NCBI GenBank assembly: GCA_024516155.1 | Contig: JAJJXM010000025.1 | Location: forward strand, 558,001-622,000 | From: Pyronema omphalodes | Taxonomy: Eukaryota > Ascomycota > Pezizomycetes > Pezizales > Pyronemataceae | Direction of reading: 5' to 3' | Length of the DNA: 64,000 nt | Shown: piece after piece, positions 54,415 to 64,000 of the stretch | Position numbering within the stretch: the first letter of the stretch is position 1 | Layout: each line of letters starts with the position of its first letter | Program-made: the position numbers and the translations under genes | Notes under the pieces: generated by a model | The model's input: only the letters and a program-made list of their open reading frames with translations | What the model was told of the DNA's origin: nothing | Databases searched by the model: none

Positions 54415-55458
54415 CTACGCAGCAGTAGGCTTAGTAGTATAACCCTTGTGATCCGTATGCTTCTTATAGAAGACTCTCTCCCCCTCTGTAGGTCCAAGAA
54501 GTTCCGCCGGTAAGCTCTCCTTAATTCTCTGTAGTACCGCCTGCCTCGACGCCTCGTTGGTTGCATCTTTTGTCCACACTGAAATGAGATAGCTGTTGAA
54601 CCGAACACTGATCGAGACTCCACAGATGTCATCACCTATAGCTCCATTAGTTCAAGTTCGGTAGTATAGTGCGGGGGGGGGGGGGGGGGGGGATTAACAT
54701 ACCCTTCTTGACATGAACAACTTCCTGTAAAATCTCTCCAATAGCCATCATCAAAATCTCCTTCCAAAAATCCAATCCCTTATCTTTAGGCACACGAAAT
54801 GTCCATGCACCTCCATTAACATTGAAGGGGTCCTCCCTGAAACCTGTTAAAATCCATTTCCGGGTATCCCACTGCCGTAATTTACATACCATAGCGGCTT
54901 CACGTCTTTCTTGAACAAGTGCATGGAATACTTGATAGGTAGGCCGACGAAAGGAGTGTTGTTAAACACCTGCCAGAAGCTCTGAACAGTGTTGATATCT
55001 GCTGTCTTTGTAAGACGGTCATCCCATTTTACTGGGTCTGCGTCGGGGTCGTCCCTTTGGTCTTCACGTCAGCATAGGGAACGAAAGAAATCCGTATGGC
55101 AGAAAGCTATGGAGCTGTGGAGCAGAACTGTCGCAAGCTGAAGCTATGATGTCTTGAAGGGTAGGAGGCGAAACGCGACGATTCAGCTCAAAGCTATGCA
55201 TGAAAGCAACACGGAAGAAGCACCACACCCCAAGGAAGCTTACACCAGCTCCGAGGATGTTGCAAACAGAAACTCAAAACCAGAAACTCACTTCTCATGC
55301 CAAAATTCCCATTCATGACTCAGCGGATAAGGTCTAAGCTTCTTAAGCATAGTCAACCTAAGTTCCGCGCGCTTGCTTCCATCTGGCGAGTCAACTGACG
55401 GGGAGGTGACATTTGGGGTAGCTTGGGTGAGGTTTGTATCGATAGGAGTAGCCGACAT
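54415..55458 (-). CDS. Eukaryotic translation initiation factor 4E (cap-binding protein)
   Basis: Exons on the minus strand: 55458-55292, 55054-54890, 54836-54703 and 54635-54415; all GT-AG; 228 aa. The N-terminal ~35 residues are Ser/Thr/Pro-rich. The fold then starts with RPYPLSHEWEFWHEKDD; further blocks are VKWDDRLTKTADINTVQSFW, NTPFVGLPIKYSMHLFKKDV, KPLWEDPFNVNGGAWTFRVP, and IGEILQEVVHVKKGDDICGV. The two cap-stacking Trp positions (KW in the second block, PLWED) and the acidic residue next to the latter are present. Class II 4EHP proteins usually lack one of them, so this looks functional in cap binding; many ascomycetes have two or more eIF4E paralogues and I cannot say which this is. 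The last intron holds a C20 run (G20 on the plus strand). Confidence 0.88.
54673..54692. repeat. 20-bp poly-G tract in an eIF4E intron
   Basis: 20 consecutive G on the plus strand, 10 bp inside the intron 54702-54636, so the pre-mRNA has a C run just after the 5' splice site. The exact length may be uncertain. Confidence 0.75.
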
Positions 55459-55991
55459 GATAGTATTCTTGTGTTGGTGTCAGGAGTTGGAGATATACGA
55501 TAGCAAGCAGCAGGGCTACAGAAGAAAAGTGGAGAAAAAAAAAAACGAAGCTTGAAGATGAGCTGTTGGACGGAAGGAGTTCAGGTGTAGATGAGCTTTC
55601 CGTAACTTGAGATCCTTCCCCCTCCCCTCTATGTATGTACATACCCCGGCTGCACTTTCTCCGACTCCAGTGCAACTGCGGGGCGTCTGGCTTCTAGGAG
55701 TAGGGATATGCTGTTTCACCCATGCCTCAAGCTCACTCTAACTGCAACCCTAGACTATTTCAGGCACCCCTGCCGCTAGTGCTACAGTCTAGTACTACTT
55801 AGTACTAACCAGTCGCGAACCAAAGGGCACCAAGGGGAAGCAGAGGGAGCCAAAGGGCACCAAGGGACGCAAAGACGCCCCAATCCAAGCGCGGCAACAA
55901 AACCGTTTAAACTTTGCATCAATACGCGCCTGAAACTCCACAGGAAAACACGAGATCCACGAGATCCACAAGATCCACGAAACTCACAACC
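55459..55991. other. Divergent region between eIF4E and the NOPCHAP1-like gene
   Basis: 533 bp holding two promoters. Direct units of AAAGGGCACCAAGGG occur at about 55822 and 55851. No gene is seen. Confidence 0.45.
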
Positions 55992-56828
55992 ATGACATTA
56001 CCACCCCAGAAACCCGATTTCACACTTCCTCCTATAACTGGAGCCAATGACTGTAACCTCCCTTCTATCCACCTCGAAACATCCCAAATCCCAAACCCCT
56101 ACTACCTACCTGCTATCCTTCATCACAGCATAACATATCACTAACAAAAAAAACAGTACTATCCCGCCTCAACACTTTCCTCCCGCAAATCTCAGAAGCC
56201 AATAAAGTCCTAGAAGAAGAAATAAAACAGGGTCAAGCTAGTAAACGGAATATTGAACATGTAGACGAAACTACGGAACGATTTATCGAGATGGTACCTT
56301 TTTCCTCCAATACCCCAATACCCCAATACTTCCCTCCCAGCTCCCTCTCCAGTCCCCAGTCCCCAGTCCCCAGTCCACAGCTCCCTCCGCAGCCCACCCC
56401 CGAAGCAAGCGCTAACCCCACCCCCCCAGAACCTAGGTCTCGGAGTCCTAAAAGAAATCCATGGAGACGACTCCAGCGATTCCAGCGACGAAGAAACCAC
56501 CAACCCCAATCCCCTCCATCCCCTCAACCCCACCAGCTCCACCCACCCGACCGCCGCAACAGACCCGATATCAACAGCGCTAAACCAGCTCCGGAACGGA
56601 CATAGACCGATGATACAGGAAGTCCCGGACGAACCTGTGGTTGTGATTGGGATTGGGATGAAGAGACGGGCGCCGGAGAGTGATAGTGATAGTGATGATA
56701 GTTCGGAGGAGGGGGATAGTGAGGAGGGGGATAGTGATAGTGAGGAGGAGGAGGAGGATGGGGGGAAGACACTGGAGAAGTTAGGTGGGGATGTAGCGTT
56801 GAAAAAGGTGCTGATTGAGGAGTTATAA
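55992..56828 (+). CDS. DUF4598/NOPCHAP1-like protein
   Basis: Exons 55992-56052, 56157-56293 and 56430-56828, GT-AG introns, 198 aa. The first exon gives MTLPPQKPDFTLPPITGAND, followed by LLSRLNTFLPQISEANKVLE and ERFIEMNLGLGVLKEI, then an acidic Ser-rich region and DALKK-like end (GGDVALKKVLIEEL). The LLSRL-FLPQ block and EMNLGLGVL motif fit the DUF4598 family. Human NOPCHAP1 is a chaperone adaptor in box C/D snoRNP assembly, so a role in snoRNP biogenesis is inferred. The middle exon depends on two inferred splice sites that both restore the motif. Confidence 0.7.
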
Positions 56829-57790
56829 GAAAATGGATAATTAGGATAATCAGGATAATCAGGATAATCAGGAAGTACGGAAGAAGGAAGCAGAAAAAAC
56901 TGGAGAAGGAGGGGAGGTGGGTTGCATAATATCTAAGCAGGGAGGATTAATGATATGATATGATGGGATGGGATATGATAGGATGAGATGTGTTGGAAAA
57001 TGCATCAAAACATGATTTCAAGAGTATAGACGATTTCTGGAGTGGTTGATATGGTTTTTTTTTTTGGATATATATATATATATTCCGAGTATAGCGTCAT
57101 GACTATATATATAAAAGATAGCAGGATACGGTGTGGGGGGGGGGGGGGGGGGGGGGTGCAAAAGTACGTTCCAAAGTACGTTCAATCCATCCATACATAC
57201 ATAGATAAGATACAATAGAATTAAATTTATATGTAATCTTTAGAAAAAAAAAAAAACAAATTCTATATACAGTATACATACAGTAACAGTAACAGTATAC
57301 CAGCGAATAATTAATCCATCGCTAACATAGTAACACTTTCCGTTCATGCCCATTTCCATCTCTTTTTTCTTTAGATCTTCAGCTCCCCAAGTAACGGAAA
57401 CAATAGGTATCCAGACTTTACTACTACTCCCATCAAAAAAAAATTGAAATTGAAATTGAAATCGAAATTAAAACACCCCTTCTCCACCCCTCACCCCCCT
57501 CGCCCCCCCATCTGTCCGCAAGAAAAAAAAAGAAAAAAAAAACATACATAAATACATACATACAACATAACATTTCAAGTCATCTATTAATTTTTTTTAA
57601 TCATGACGTCTCTAGCCTCTTCTCTTCTCTTCTCTTCTCTTGTTTCTTTGCCGGGGTTTTAATACCGCGGTGTTTGTTTGTTGTTGATACTTCTTTGGGA
57701 TTTTCGTTTTGTCTTGTCATCTAAACTCAACTCCTCGACTCCTCGATTCCTCGATTCCAAACACCCTTCTCTGCAGTAACTTCTCTAAGC
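56829..57790. other. Convergent spacer rich in simple repeats
   Basis: About 960 bp between the NOPCHAP1-like gene and GDA1. It contains AGGATAATC units (56844-56871), a 22-G tract (57135-57156), a TCTTC run (57616-57640), TATA runs and GAAATT units (57440-57470). No gene is seen. Confidence 0.55.
57135..57156. repeat. 22-bp poly-G tract
   Basis: 22 consecutive G in the spacer downstream of GDA1. It is the longest of four poly-G tracts in the window. Confidence 0.8.
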
Positions 57791-59506
57791 TTACGAAACC
57801 TCCTTCAACTTACACTGCCAACCGCCAGTAGTCGAATCCAGCAGCGGAAGAGAAGCACCCAAACACCACCCCAATTCATTCCCCTTAATTTTCTTCGCCG
57901 TCTTAACCTCTCTATCAATTGGCATTTCATATCCAGTATGCAACAAAGCGACCATAAACGACAAATCCAAACAATACTCCGGACGATCTCTAAGCTCCTC
58001 CAAAGCCTTTTCAAAGCCCGTGAAAACACCCCAGGATGCTTCACCTCCACAGACCTTAGCCGTGGTATCCATCATTTCTCTTAGCGTGAAGCTATCCGGC
58101 ATTCCCAGCGGTTTAACCCGGTCGTAGAAATAGGAGAAGATAAAGACGTCTTCTCTTGCGAAGGTACGTTCCAGGGAGGGTTGATGAACACCGTTGAAGG
58201 AGCAGGGGGTGAGTTTACAGTCAACTCCTTTGTTGAGGATAGTTTCGGCGAGGGCACGACATTGTGCAGGAGCTGGATCAGAGGGGCCGGTCATGTTAAG
58301 TTTTAGGATGGTTCCGTCGATATCTACTTCTACCATACGGGATTGTCCGACGTTGATACAGGGGTTTATGATTGGGTATTTTTCCCAACCAGGTCCGAGT
58401 TCTGTCATTTTGGTTTTGGCTAGAGATTTGTGGATGCTTTTACGGGCTTCCATGAGACCGAGGCCAAGGTGGGAGTGCTGGTAAAGCTCGAAGGAACGTC
58501 CTCCGAAGTTGAGGAGGTATTTGTGGTCGCCTTCTTTGAGGGTTTCGGGCATTCCGCCGCCGATGGTGGGGAATGTGGGTTGGAAGACGATTTGGGTGGA
58601 ACCGCCTCCGAGATCAAAGATGGCTGCTGTGGGGATTTTTTCGGGGGATCCAATCTTGCCGAGAAGGTAGTTGGTGGTGATCCAGGCGTAGACTCCTTCG
58701 TCTTTTCCGTCCATTATGATAACACCATCTTTGGCGATTGGGAAGGGGTATTTTGTCTCCAAACGGGTTTTGACTGCGTTGAGGATGTTCTTGCTAAGTT
58801 CATCACCGAGGAGACGGAGACCTGCGGTGGCCTTGACGGCGATTGGAGTACAGGAACGGAGCTTCTCGGGAACGGATTTCATGGCGACTTCTAGGAGCTG
58901 GTCAAGAGACTTGGCAGCACCTTCGGCATCTTCTTTGAAGGATGATAGTCCAGGGTTAATCATTTTGAAGTCTTCGTTTTCCAACTCGGGGGTCTCGCCG
59001 CAGTTGTTGAATCGGTAGACGTGGATACGAGAACCGGTGGAACCGGCATCAACCATGATGGCATATTGAACAATCGGCTTATGTTTAGAGCTTGAACGAA
59101 GACATTTTGTTGTTCCGGAGGCAGAGTCTGCGGCTACCTGGCCTTGTTTGCTGCTGAGGGGAGCATGAGCTATAGGTAGGGTTAGAGGATTATATTCCAA
59201 AGCTCAATGAGATAGATTGAAAAACAACGCACTTTGCACACCTTGGATATAACTCTCTGTTTTACTGATGCTGTCTTGTGGGCCGAAGAAAAAGAGAGCT
59301 ACGCAAAAGATAGCGACGATAACAACCGTCTTTACCCAACGATTCGACATGGCTGTGGTAGGCTTGTCGGTAAAGCGATCGGGCTTCTCGTAGGGGTCGT
59401 CCGGTCGACGTTGTGCACTGATGCTGGAAGATCGGTCGTGACGGGTGACGTTTTTTTGGAAGGAGAGATAGCTCCAGAGCGTTGGGCGCTGTCTGACACT
59501 AGTCAT
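57791..59506 (-). CDS. GDA1: Golgi nucleoside diphosphatase (GDPase/UDPase) Gda1
   Basis: Two exons on the minus strand, 59506-59233 and 59169-57791, with a GT-AG intron, give 550 aa. It cleaves GDP to GMP in the Golgi lumen so that GDP-mannose can be imported for glycosylation. It is a type II membrane protein: a short cytoplasmic tail containing DDPYEKPDRFTDKP, then a membrane anchor at about 56-75 (WVKTVVIVAIFCVALFFFG). Apyrase-conserved regions: ACR1 VDAGSTGSRIHVY (~131-143), ACR2 VKATAGLRLLG (~203-213), ACR3 GKDEGVYAWITTNYLLG (~246-262, with the catalytic Glu) and ACR4 IFDLGGGSTQIVF (~275-287). The first in-frame ATG at 59506 is used; one at residue 53 is possible but would remove the cytoplasmic tail. 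Confidence 0.93.
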
Positions 59507-60101
59507 ATGGCAGCTTCAATGTTCTTCTTCCGGTGATGGTTCGACCAAACCAAAAAGCTGTGGTTGGTCGATTTGGATGGCGAGTCTAGTCGCCGTGGGG
59601 CGGGGAGGGGAGGGGAGGAGTGGGGGAGGCGGTGGGGGGGGGGGGAGAGAAACGCGAAGACCGAAAACTGAAAACTGAAAATCGAAAAACCGAAACGTAA
59701 AAAAAACAATGACAACGAGAGAGAGACGAATCGGTTGTGAAGAGAAAATTGTCACTCAATCGACAACAGGGCCAGATTTCTGTTGTTGAGAGGTCGCCCC
59801 TGTAAAGCCTGTCCCTGTGTTTCCGAATAGGGATCCTTAGAGGGGCTTGGCTAGTGTGCTTTTAGGTAATTCCCCAGAATTCCGGATGCGCCTCCGTGAG
59901 CGTTGCACAGCCATGCGCATGAAAAGCGCCACATTCAGGCACGTTTGTAAGCCAGTGGATGCGCAGAGTCCAGACAGCAGAATCAACACGAGAAGTCCGT
60001 CTCACGTGACCTTTCATAAGGTGACATCTAGTGAAGATCTAGCCTCCAGGCTTAGCTTCGCGATCCATCCTCCGTAGTTTTCTGTCAACCTTAAAAAAAA
60101 C

Positions 60102-60170
60102 TCGGACGAAAGTCCCCGACAAAGTCCCGGCGAAAGTCCCCCGCGAAAGTCCCCGACAACTGACGAAACC
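60102..60170. repeat. GAAAGTCCC-type tandem repeat
   Basis: Units such as GGACGAAAGTCCCC, GACAAAGTCCCG, GCGAAAGTCCCC in tandem. The reverse complement (GGGACTTTCGCC, GGGACTTTGTC) relates it to the decamer family at 4412 and 5055. Confidence 0.6.
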
Positions 60171-60630
60171 AATTGTAGATCCGGGAGCCAAGATCTCACG
60201 CCAAAGTCCAGATATCGGACACCATCGGGAACCATCGGACAGGGCAGTCTTCACCCTTCGAGTCATCGGCATCGGCATCCCAAAGTTCCCGGAGTGGTGT
60301 GATTCTAATTCTGATTCCGACTATGTGTGTATGTATGCTTAACCTAAAACCTCAATCGTATGTACAGATGTCATAGCACGATAACCATAACCATCCAATT
60401 CCGGTCTTTGCTTTCGAAACTTAATCTTGAATAAATAAGCTTAGTTGTTAGTTGTAACAAAATCTGCGGAAACTTTGAAGTTTGAGTACGTCATAACCTT
60501 GAAGTTAGGAACATTTACAGGTGAATCAAAAAAATCAATCAATCAATCTACGGATACTTTTCATAGAACCCAAAAGTATCAAAGACTTACTCAAAATCTT
60601 AAATACAGTGCTACCTCATCAATAAATCCC

Positions 60631-60680
60631 AACCTTAACCTTAAACATAACCTTAACCTTAACCTTAACCTTAACCTTAG
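60631..60680. repeat. (AACCTT)n hexamer array
   Basis: Seven to eight units of AACCTT with one degenerate unit (AAACAT). It is not the TTAGGG telomere repeat of filamentous ascomycetes. Confidence 0.75.
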
Positions 60681-61572
60681 CCTCATCTTCAACTTCAACT
60701 TCACCTCCGGATTTATCCCCAGCTCCGGACCCGATATCTCCAAAAATGGTGTGATACACCAAACGACTGACGAAATCAGCTGAATGACGATACACACCAA
60801 GACTCGAGTACCCAAGTTCTTGGCTTCCAAGGTCCACCCAGGTCCCACGGAGCTCATTGTTCCTGTGCATGGTGCTGTATGGGATAGTCACCAGTGTATG
60901 GCTATGCTGCTATAGATCCCTATGTACATAGGTTCCAAGTTTCGAGTTGCAGGGTCCAAGTTCTGAGTCACTGTTAAGTATCTATTAAGTATCTATCCAC
61001 TACCCTGTGAAAGTATATACACGTCACTCTGGTTTTACTACAACCATCATTAAAGCTCTCAAAAGCTCTCAAAAGCTCTCAAACACCCTCCCCTCCCGCT
61101 ATAGCTTCGGAAATCGTACGGGTTTTCGGTTGACTTTTAAACTTCCCATTCCGAGGGCTGTGGTGGGTTCTCTAAGATTTGAGATTTGAGATTTTTGTTC
61201 GGGTTGAGTTTTGGGGGTAGTTATGGAACTATATGGGGATATGGTTTGATGGAATATTTTCTGTGACGATCCAAGGTTTAAGGTTTAAGATCCAAGGTTC
61301 ATGATGTGGATTATGGATTATGGATTATGAATTATGGATAGTAAACAGTAAACAGGACCAGGGGTAATACTTTTCGGTATAGAACTCCATGAATACCAAA
61401 ATACCAAATATTAAAAACTACTCAGCATATGTTGCTATATGATACCGTACCTACAGTTGTACATATATAGAGTCATACATAGAGTCAAATCTATTCTGCT
61501 AGCCAAGCACCTAACTAGTACATAGCTACAAAGTACAACACAATGTTATTCCTGTTCTTACATGTGGTCACT

Positions 61573-61734
61573 GGTTTCTATGGTTTCTATGGTTTCTATG
61601 GTTTCTATGGTTTCTATGGTTTCTATGGTTTCTATGGTTTCTATGGTTTCTATGGTTTCTATGGTTTCTATGGTTTCTATGGTTTCTATGGTTTCTATGG
61701 TTTCTATGGTTTCTATGGTTTCTATGGTTTCTAT
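61573..61734. repeat. (GGTTTCTAT)18 perfect 9-bp tandem array
   Basis: 162 bp made of 18 perfect copies of GGTTTCTAT. Because 9 is a multiple of 3, several frames stay open and create false ORFs rich in Gly-Phe-Tyr or Val-Ser-Met. Confidence 0.95.
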
Positions 61735-63590
61735 GGTTCGTACTTTTATCGGCGGAAAAGTAGTGATTGGTGGTTACCAGTGGCTACTATGTTTATACTA
61801 AACTATGATGAATCATGATTCTTGGTATGTACAGTATTTATTCTTGGCAAAAAAAACGGCAAAATTACGCAACGACGACATCAAATACTATATCAAGCTT
61901 ATGTACTATATGCAGCGTATGTAGACCTCAGGTAAAAGTTTAGCTAGCTAGCTAAGGTGACATATATAACGTTAAGAGTAACGTTAATGTAACGTTAAGA
62001 GTAATGTTGAATTAAATACATGTATCTCAAGAATTGTCAGTGTTACCTGAATTACGAATTGACAAATCCACGAGTTTTCTTTATTTTCTTGTTTACTTAT
62101 TCGCTTTATTTGCTTATTTACTCTATTTACATTATTTACATCCCTCTTTCCTCTTTGCTCCTTCATCTTTCTTATATCCACACCTACATCCAATCCCTCT
62201 ATTCCTATTCCTCTATTCCCCATTCCCCATTCCTCTATTCCCCAATTCCCAATCCCATATCTCCAAACTTCTCTCCAGTTTCCACCTCCACACAATCCCC
62301 TTTCTATATTTCCCCAGCAAAAGTACATATTTCTCCAGCCAAACCCAACCCCAGCATCCAAAACGCAAGAACTCCCACACTATGCGGGTTATAAGCCTCA
62401 TTATACCCCCCTCCCGATTCCCGGAGCTCGGATCAAATCTCGTTGGTAGTCACATAAGGCCTGATATATGTATGAGTAATCCATCAACTCGGATGGAGGT
62501 CCTTGCGTTGTCATAGATCAGAGATCATACATCATACATCATACATCGCATATCATACATCGCATATCATATAGCACACGGACCCAGTCCCAGTCCCAAT
62601 CACAGTCATAGTTCCAATCACACACATCACATCACAGCACACAGACCCAGCCAGGTCACAGACCTACAGACCCACAGCTTTCCTGCATATACATACGTAT
62701 CCTCCCCTTCCGTTCGTCCGTCCGTAGGGAATTATCAAATCAAAAGGCAGAAAATATCCCGAAAGCGTAAGTATTCCAAGGTTCCTATAACAGTATGGTA
62801 TAGTATATTCAAAAATTCGAAATTGGAAATTAATGTTACGCAGCCTTGGGAGATAGATATGTAGACTACTCGGATAAGCAGACGGGGTGGATTCTGTGGT
62901 AGATATGTACATAGACTGATGGCAAGTAGACAAGTATACGGGCTGACTTGGTATCTACATACGTAAAAAAACAAGTATACAAGTATACAAGCAGCGTACA
63001 GCATACAGCGTACAGCGTTATTTCCAGGTCCGTGGTTTACCTTGTCCCTTTCACCCATGAACCCATAAACACTCCACTGTTCAGCACCTTTTTTTCGTGC
63101 CGAAAGTTACCGATAAGCAGTAATATCCTATGCTGTGCTGTGGCTCCTCTGAATACTATGTATTCGGGGATCAGGATTCGGGTGATCGAGCCTCTGATCG
63201 CCGTTGTGTTAGTGCCAGTGTCAATGGGCTACTGTAGTCTGTTGCTTGTAGCTTGTAGTCTGTAGCTTGTAGTCTACGGGCTCTTTGACAGCTGAATTAG
63301 GGTCATTTACAGGTTTGTGAAGATATGGTTGGAGATAATGGAATGGTGGGATTGAGATAGGTGTGGAATTTAGATAGGTTTTCTGAGTTTTCTGGTTTTC
63401 TGGGTTTCCGGTTTTCTGGTTTTCTGGTTTACAGCCAGGCTGTGGTTTACAGGTCGTATAGTTTGTATCTTCTGCTTTCTATCTGCAGATTATGGTTTAC
63501 AGGTTATTTTCAATAAGATTGTCGATGTGGTTACTTGTTTTCTTACTTGATTACTGGATCACTTGAGTTTGCTTGTTTGCTTGGTACTCA

Positions 63591-63645
63591 TGAACCTGTA
63601 AACCTGTAACTATGTAAACCTGTAAACCTGTAAACCTGTAAATCC
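63591..63645. repeat. ACCTGTAA tandem units
   Basis: Five to six units of ACCTGTAA, with one interruption. Inverted copies (GGTTTACAGGT) at 63444-63454 and 63494-63504 could form hairpins with them. Confidence 0.65.
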
Positions 63646-64000
63646 TCAAAGCCGTTAATAGATCAGGCAGTGCTTTCGCTGATAAGCTGCCTATTTACAA
63701 ATCTACCTCACATCCATAATTGACTTACAGACCTACATCACATCCTTTGCCATACCCGCACCTATATATCATAATAATCAATCCAGCAGATCAACTGCAA
63801 CCAGAATATTCTCTCGCATCGCATCGCGTGGCATCGCATAACCTATACAACACATCACCACTTTTATCACCATCATCACCATCACCACTTTTATCACTAC
63901 ACCCCAAATCCAAGTCCAATTCTAAGTTCAAGTCAACATACCTATCTCCGTTCTCTAGTTTCCGTAGCTAACTCCTAGTTGCTCATCACCCGGGAAGATA

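Larger units (their letters stand above)
59507..64000. other. 4.5-kb region with no recognisable gene and many simple repeats
   Basis: GDA1 promoter at the left edge; to its right only short low-complexity ORFs. Repeats listed separately: the decamer-type array at 60102, AACCTT array at 60631, TTTCTATGG array at 61573 and ACCTGTAA units at 63591. GGTTTACAGGT occurs at 63444 and 63494 in inverted orientation to the ACCTGTAAACC units. No transposon or tRNA was recognised. Confidence 0.5.

Noticed and set aside
60631..60680. Telomere repeat
   Set aside because: The unit is AACCTT (AAGGTT), not the CCCTAA/TTAGGG of filamentous ascomycetes, and the array is internal and short.
61573..61734. CRISPR-like regular repeat
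   Set aside because: Units are 9 bp with no spacers, and the genome is a fungus.
61543..61818. ORF encoding a Gly-Phe-Tyr repeat protein
   Set aside because: It is only the translation of the perfect 9-bp array; other frames over the same array are open too, and there is no coding content outside the repeat.
62034..62516. 160-aa plus-strand ORF rich in Tyr/Phe/Leu/Ser
   Set aside because: Low-complexity pyrimidine-rich DNA; overlapping ORFs are open in other frames and no domain is visible.

Overview
The window is nuclear DNA of a filamentous ascomycete (Pezizomycotina; Leotiomycetes is possible but not shown). The evidence is short GT-AG introns (about 30-250 bp) in nearly every gene, fungal-type orthologues (Dpb11/Rad4, Rad5/Rad8, Ams2/Spt21, Gda1, Imp1), eukaryotic initiator tRNAs, and about 2-3 kb per gene. 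I rebuilt gene models by joining exons by hand; all the exon sums given close in frame. No virus, intact transposon, rRNA or CRISPR array was seen.

Layout. 0-10.4 kb: AOS1 (cut by the window edge), an orphan exon pair, a conserved unnamed fungal protein, RFA3, mitochondrial IF3, DPB11/RAD4 and a two-exon 118-aa protein. 10.4-12.8 kb: no gene seen. 12.8-21.1 kb: EHD3/mS47, uL4m, mL38, IMP1 and dihydroxyacetone kinase. 21-24.4 kb: gene-poor, with one possible small membrane protein and an initiator tRNA-Met. 24.4-28.3 kb: mitochondrial EF-Tu and an F-box protein. 29.8-41.8 kb: RAD5/RAD8, a GTPBP1-like GTPase, a Pof7/Hrt3-type F-box protein, IBA57 and the AP-1 sigma subunit. 41.8-44.8 kb: gene-poor, with a second identical initiator tRNA. 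44.8-49 kb: a 1332-aa patatin protein with a long repeat linker and C-terminal TPRs. 50-59.5 kb: an Ams2/Spt21-like GATA protein, SmD2, eIF4E, a NOPCHAP1/DUF4598-like protein and the Golgi nucleoside diphosphatase GDA1. 59.5-64 kb: no gene seen, many simple repeats.

Two functional themes stand out. Seven genes serve mitochondria (IF3, EHD3/mS47, uL4m, mL38, IMP1, EF-Tu, IBA57); four of these are consecutive, and uL4m and mL38 share a 227-bp divergent promoter. A second set serves genome maintenance (AOS1, RFA3, DPB11, RAD5, and Ams2/Spt21 for histone transcription); AOS1, RFA3 and RAD5 carry ACGCGT (MCB-type) sites near their starts.

The most unusual gene is the patatin protein. It has the effector-plus-TPR layout of fungal NLR-like proteins, but where a nucleotide-binding domain would be expected it has a disordered region with a Cys-Thr-Pro minisatellite. 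Other points of interest are several microexons (11, 13, 29, 34 and 35 nt), a GC-AG intron in the Ams2-like gene, and a dispersed 10-bp-unit tandem repeat at four or more places.
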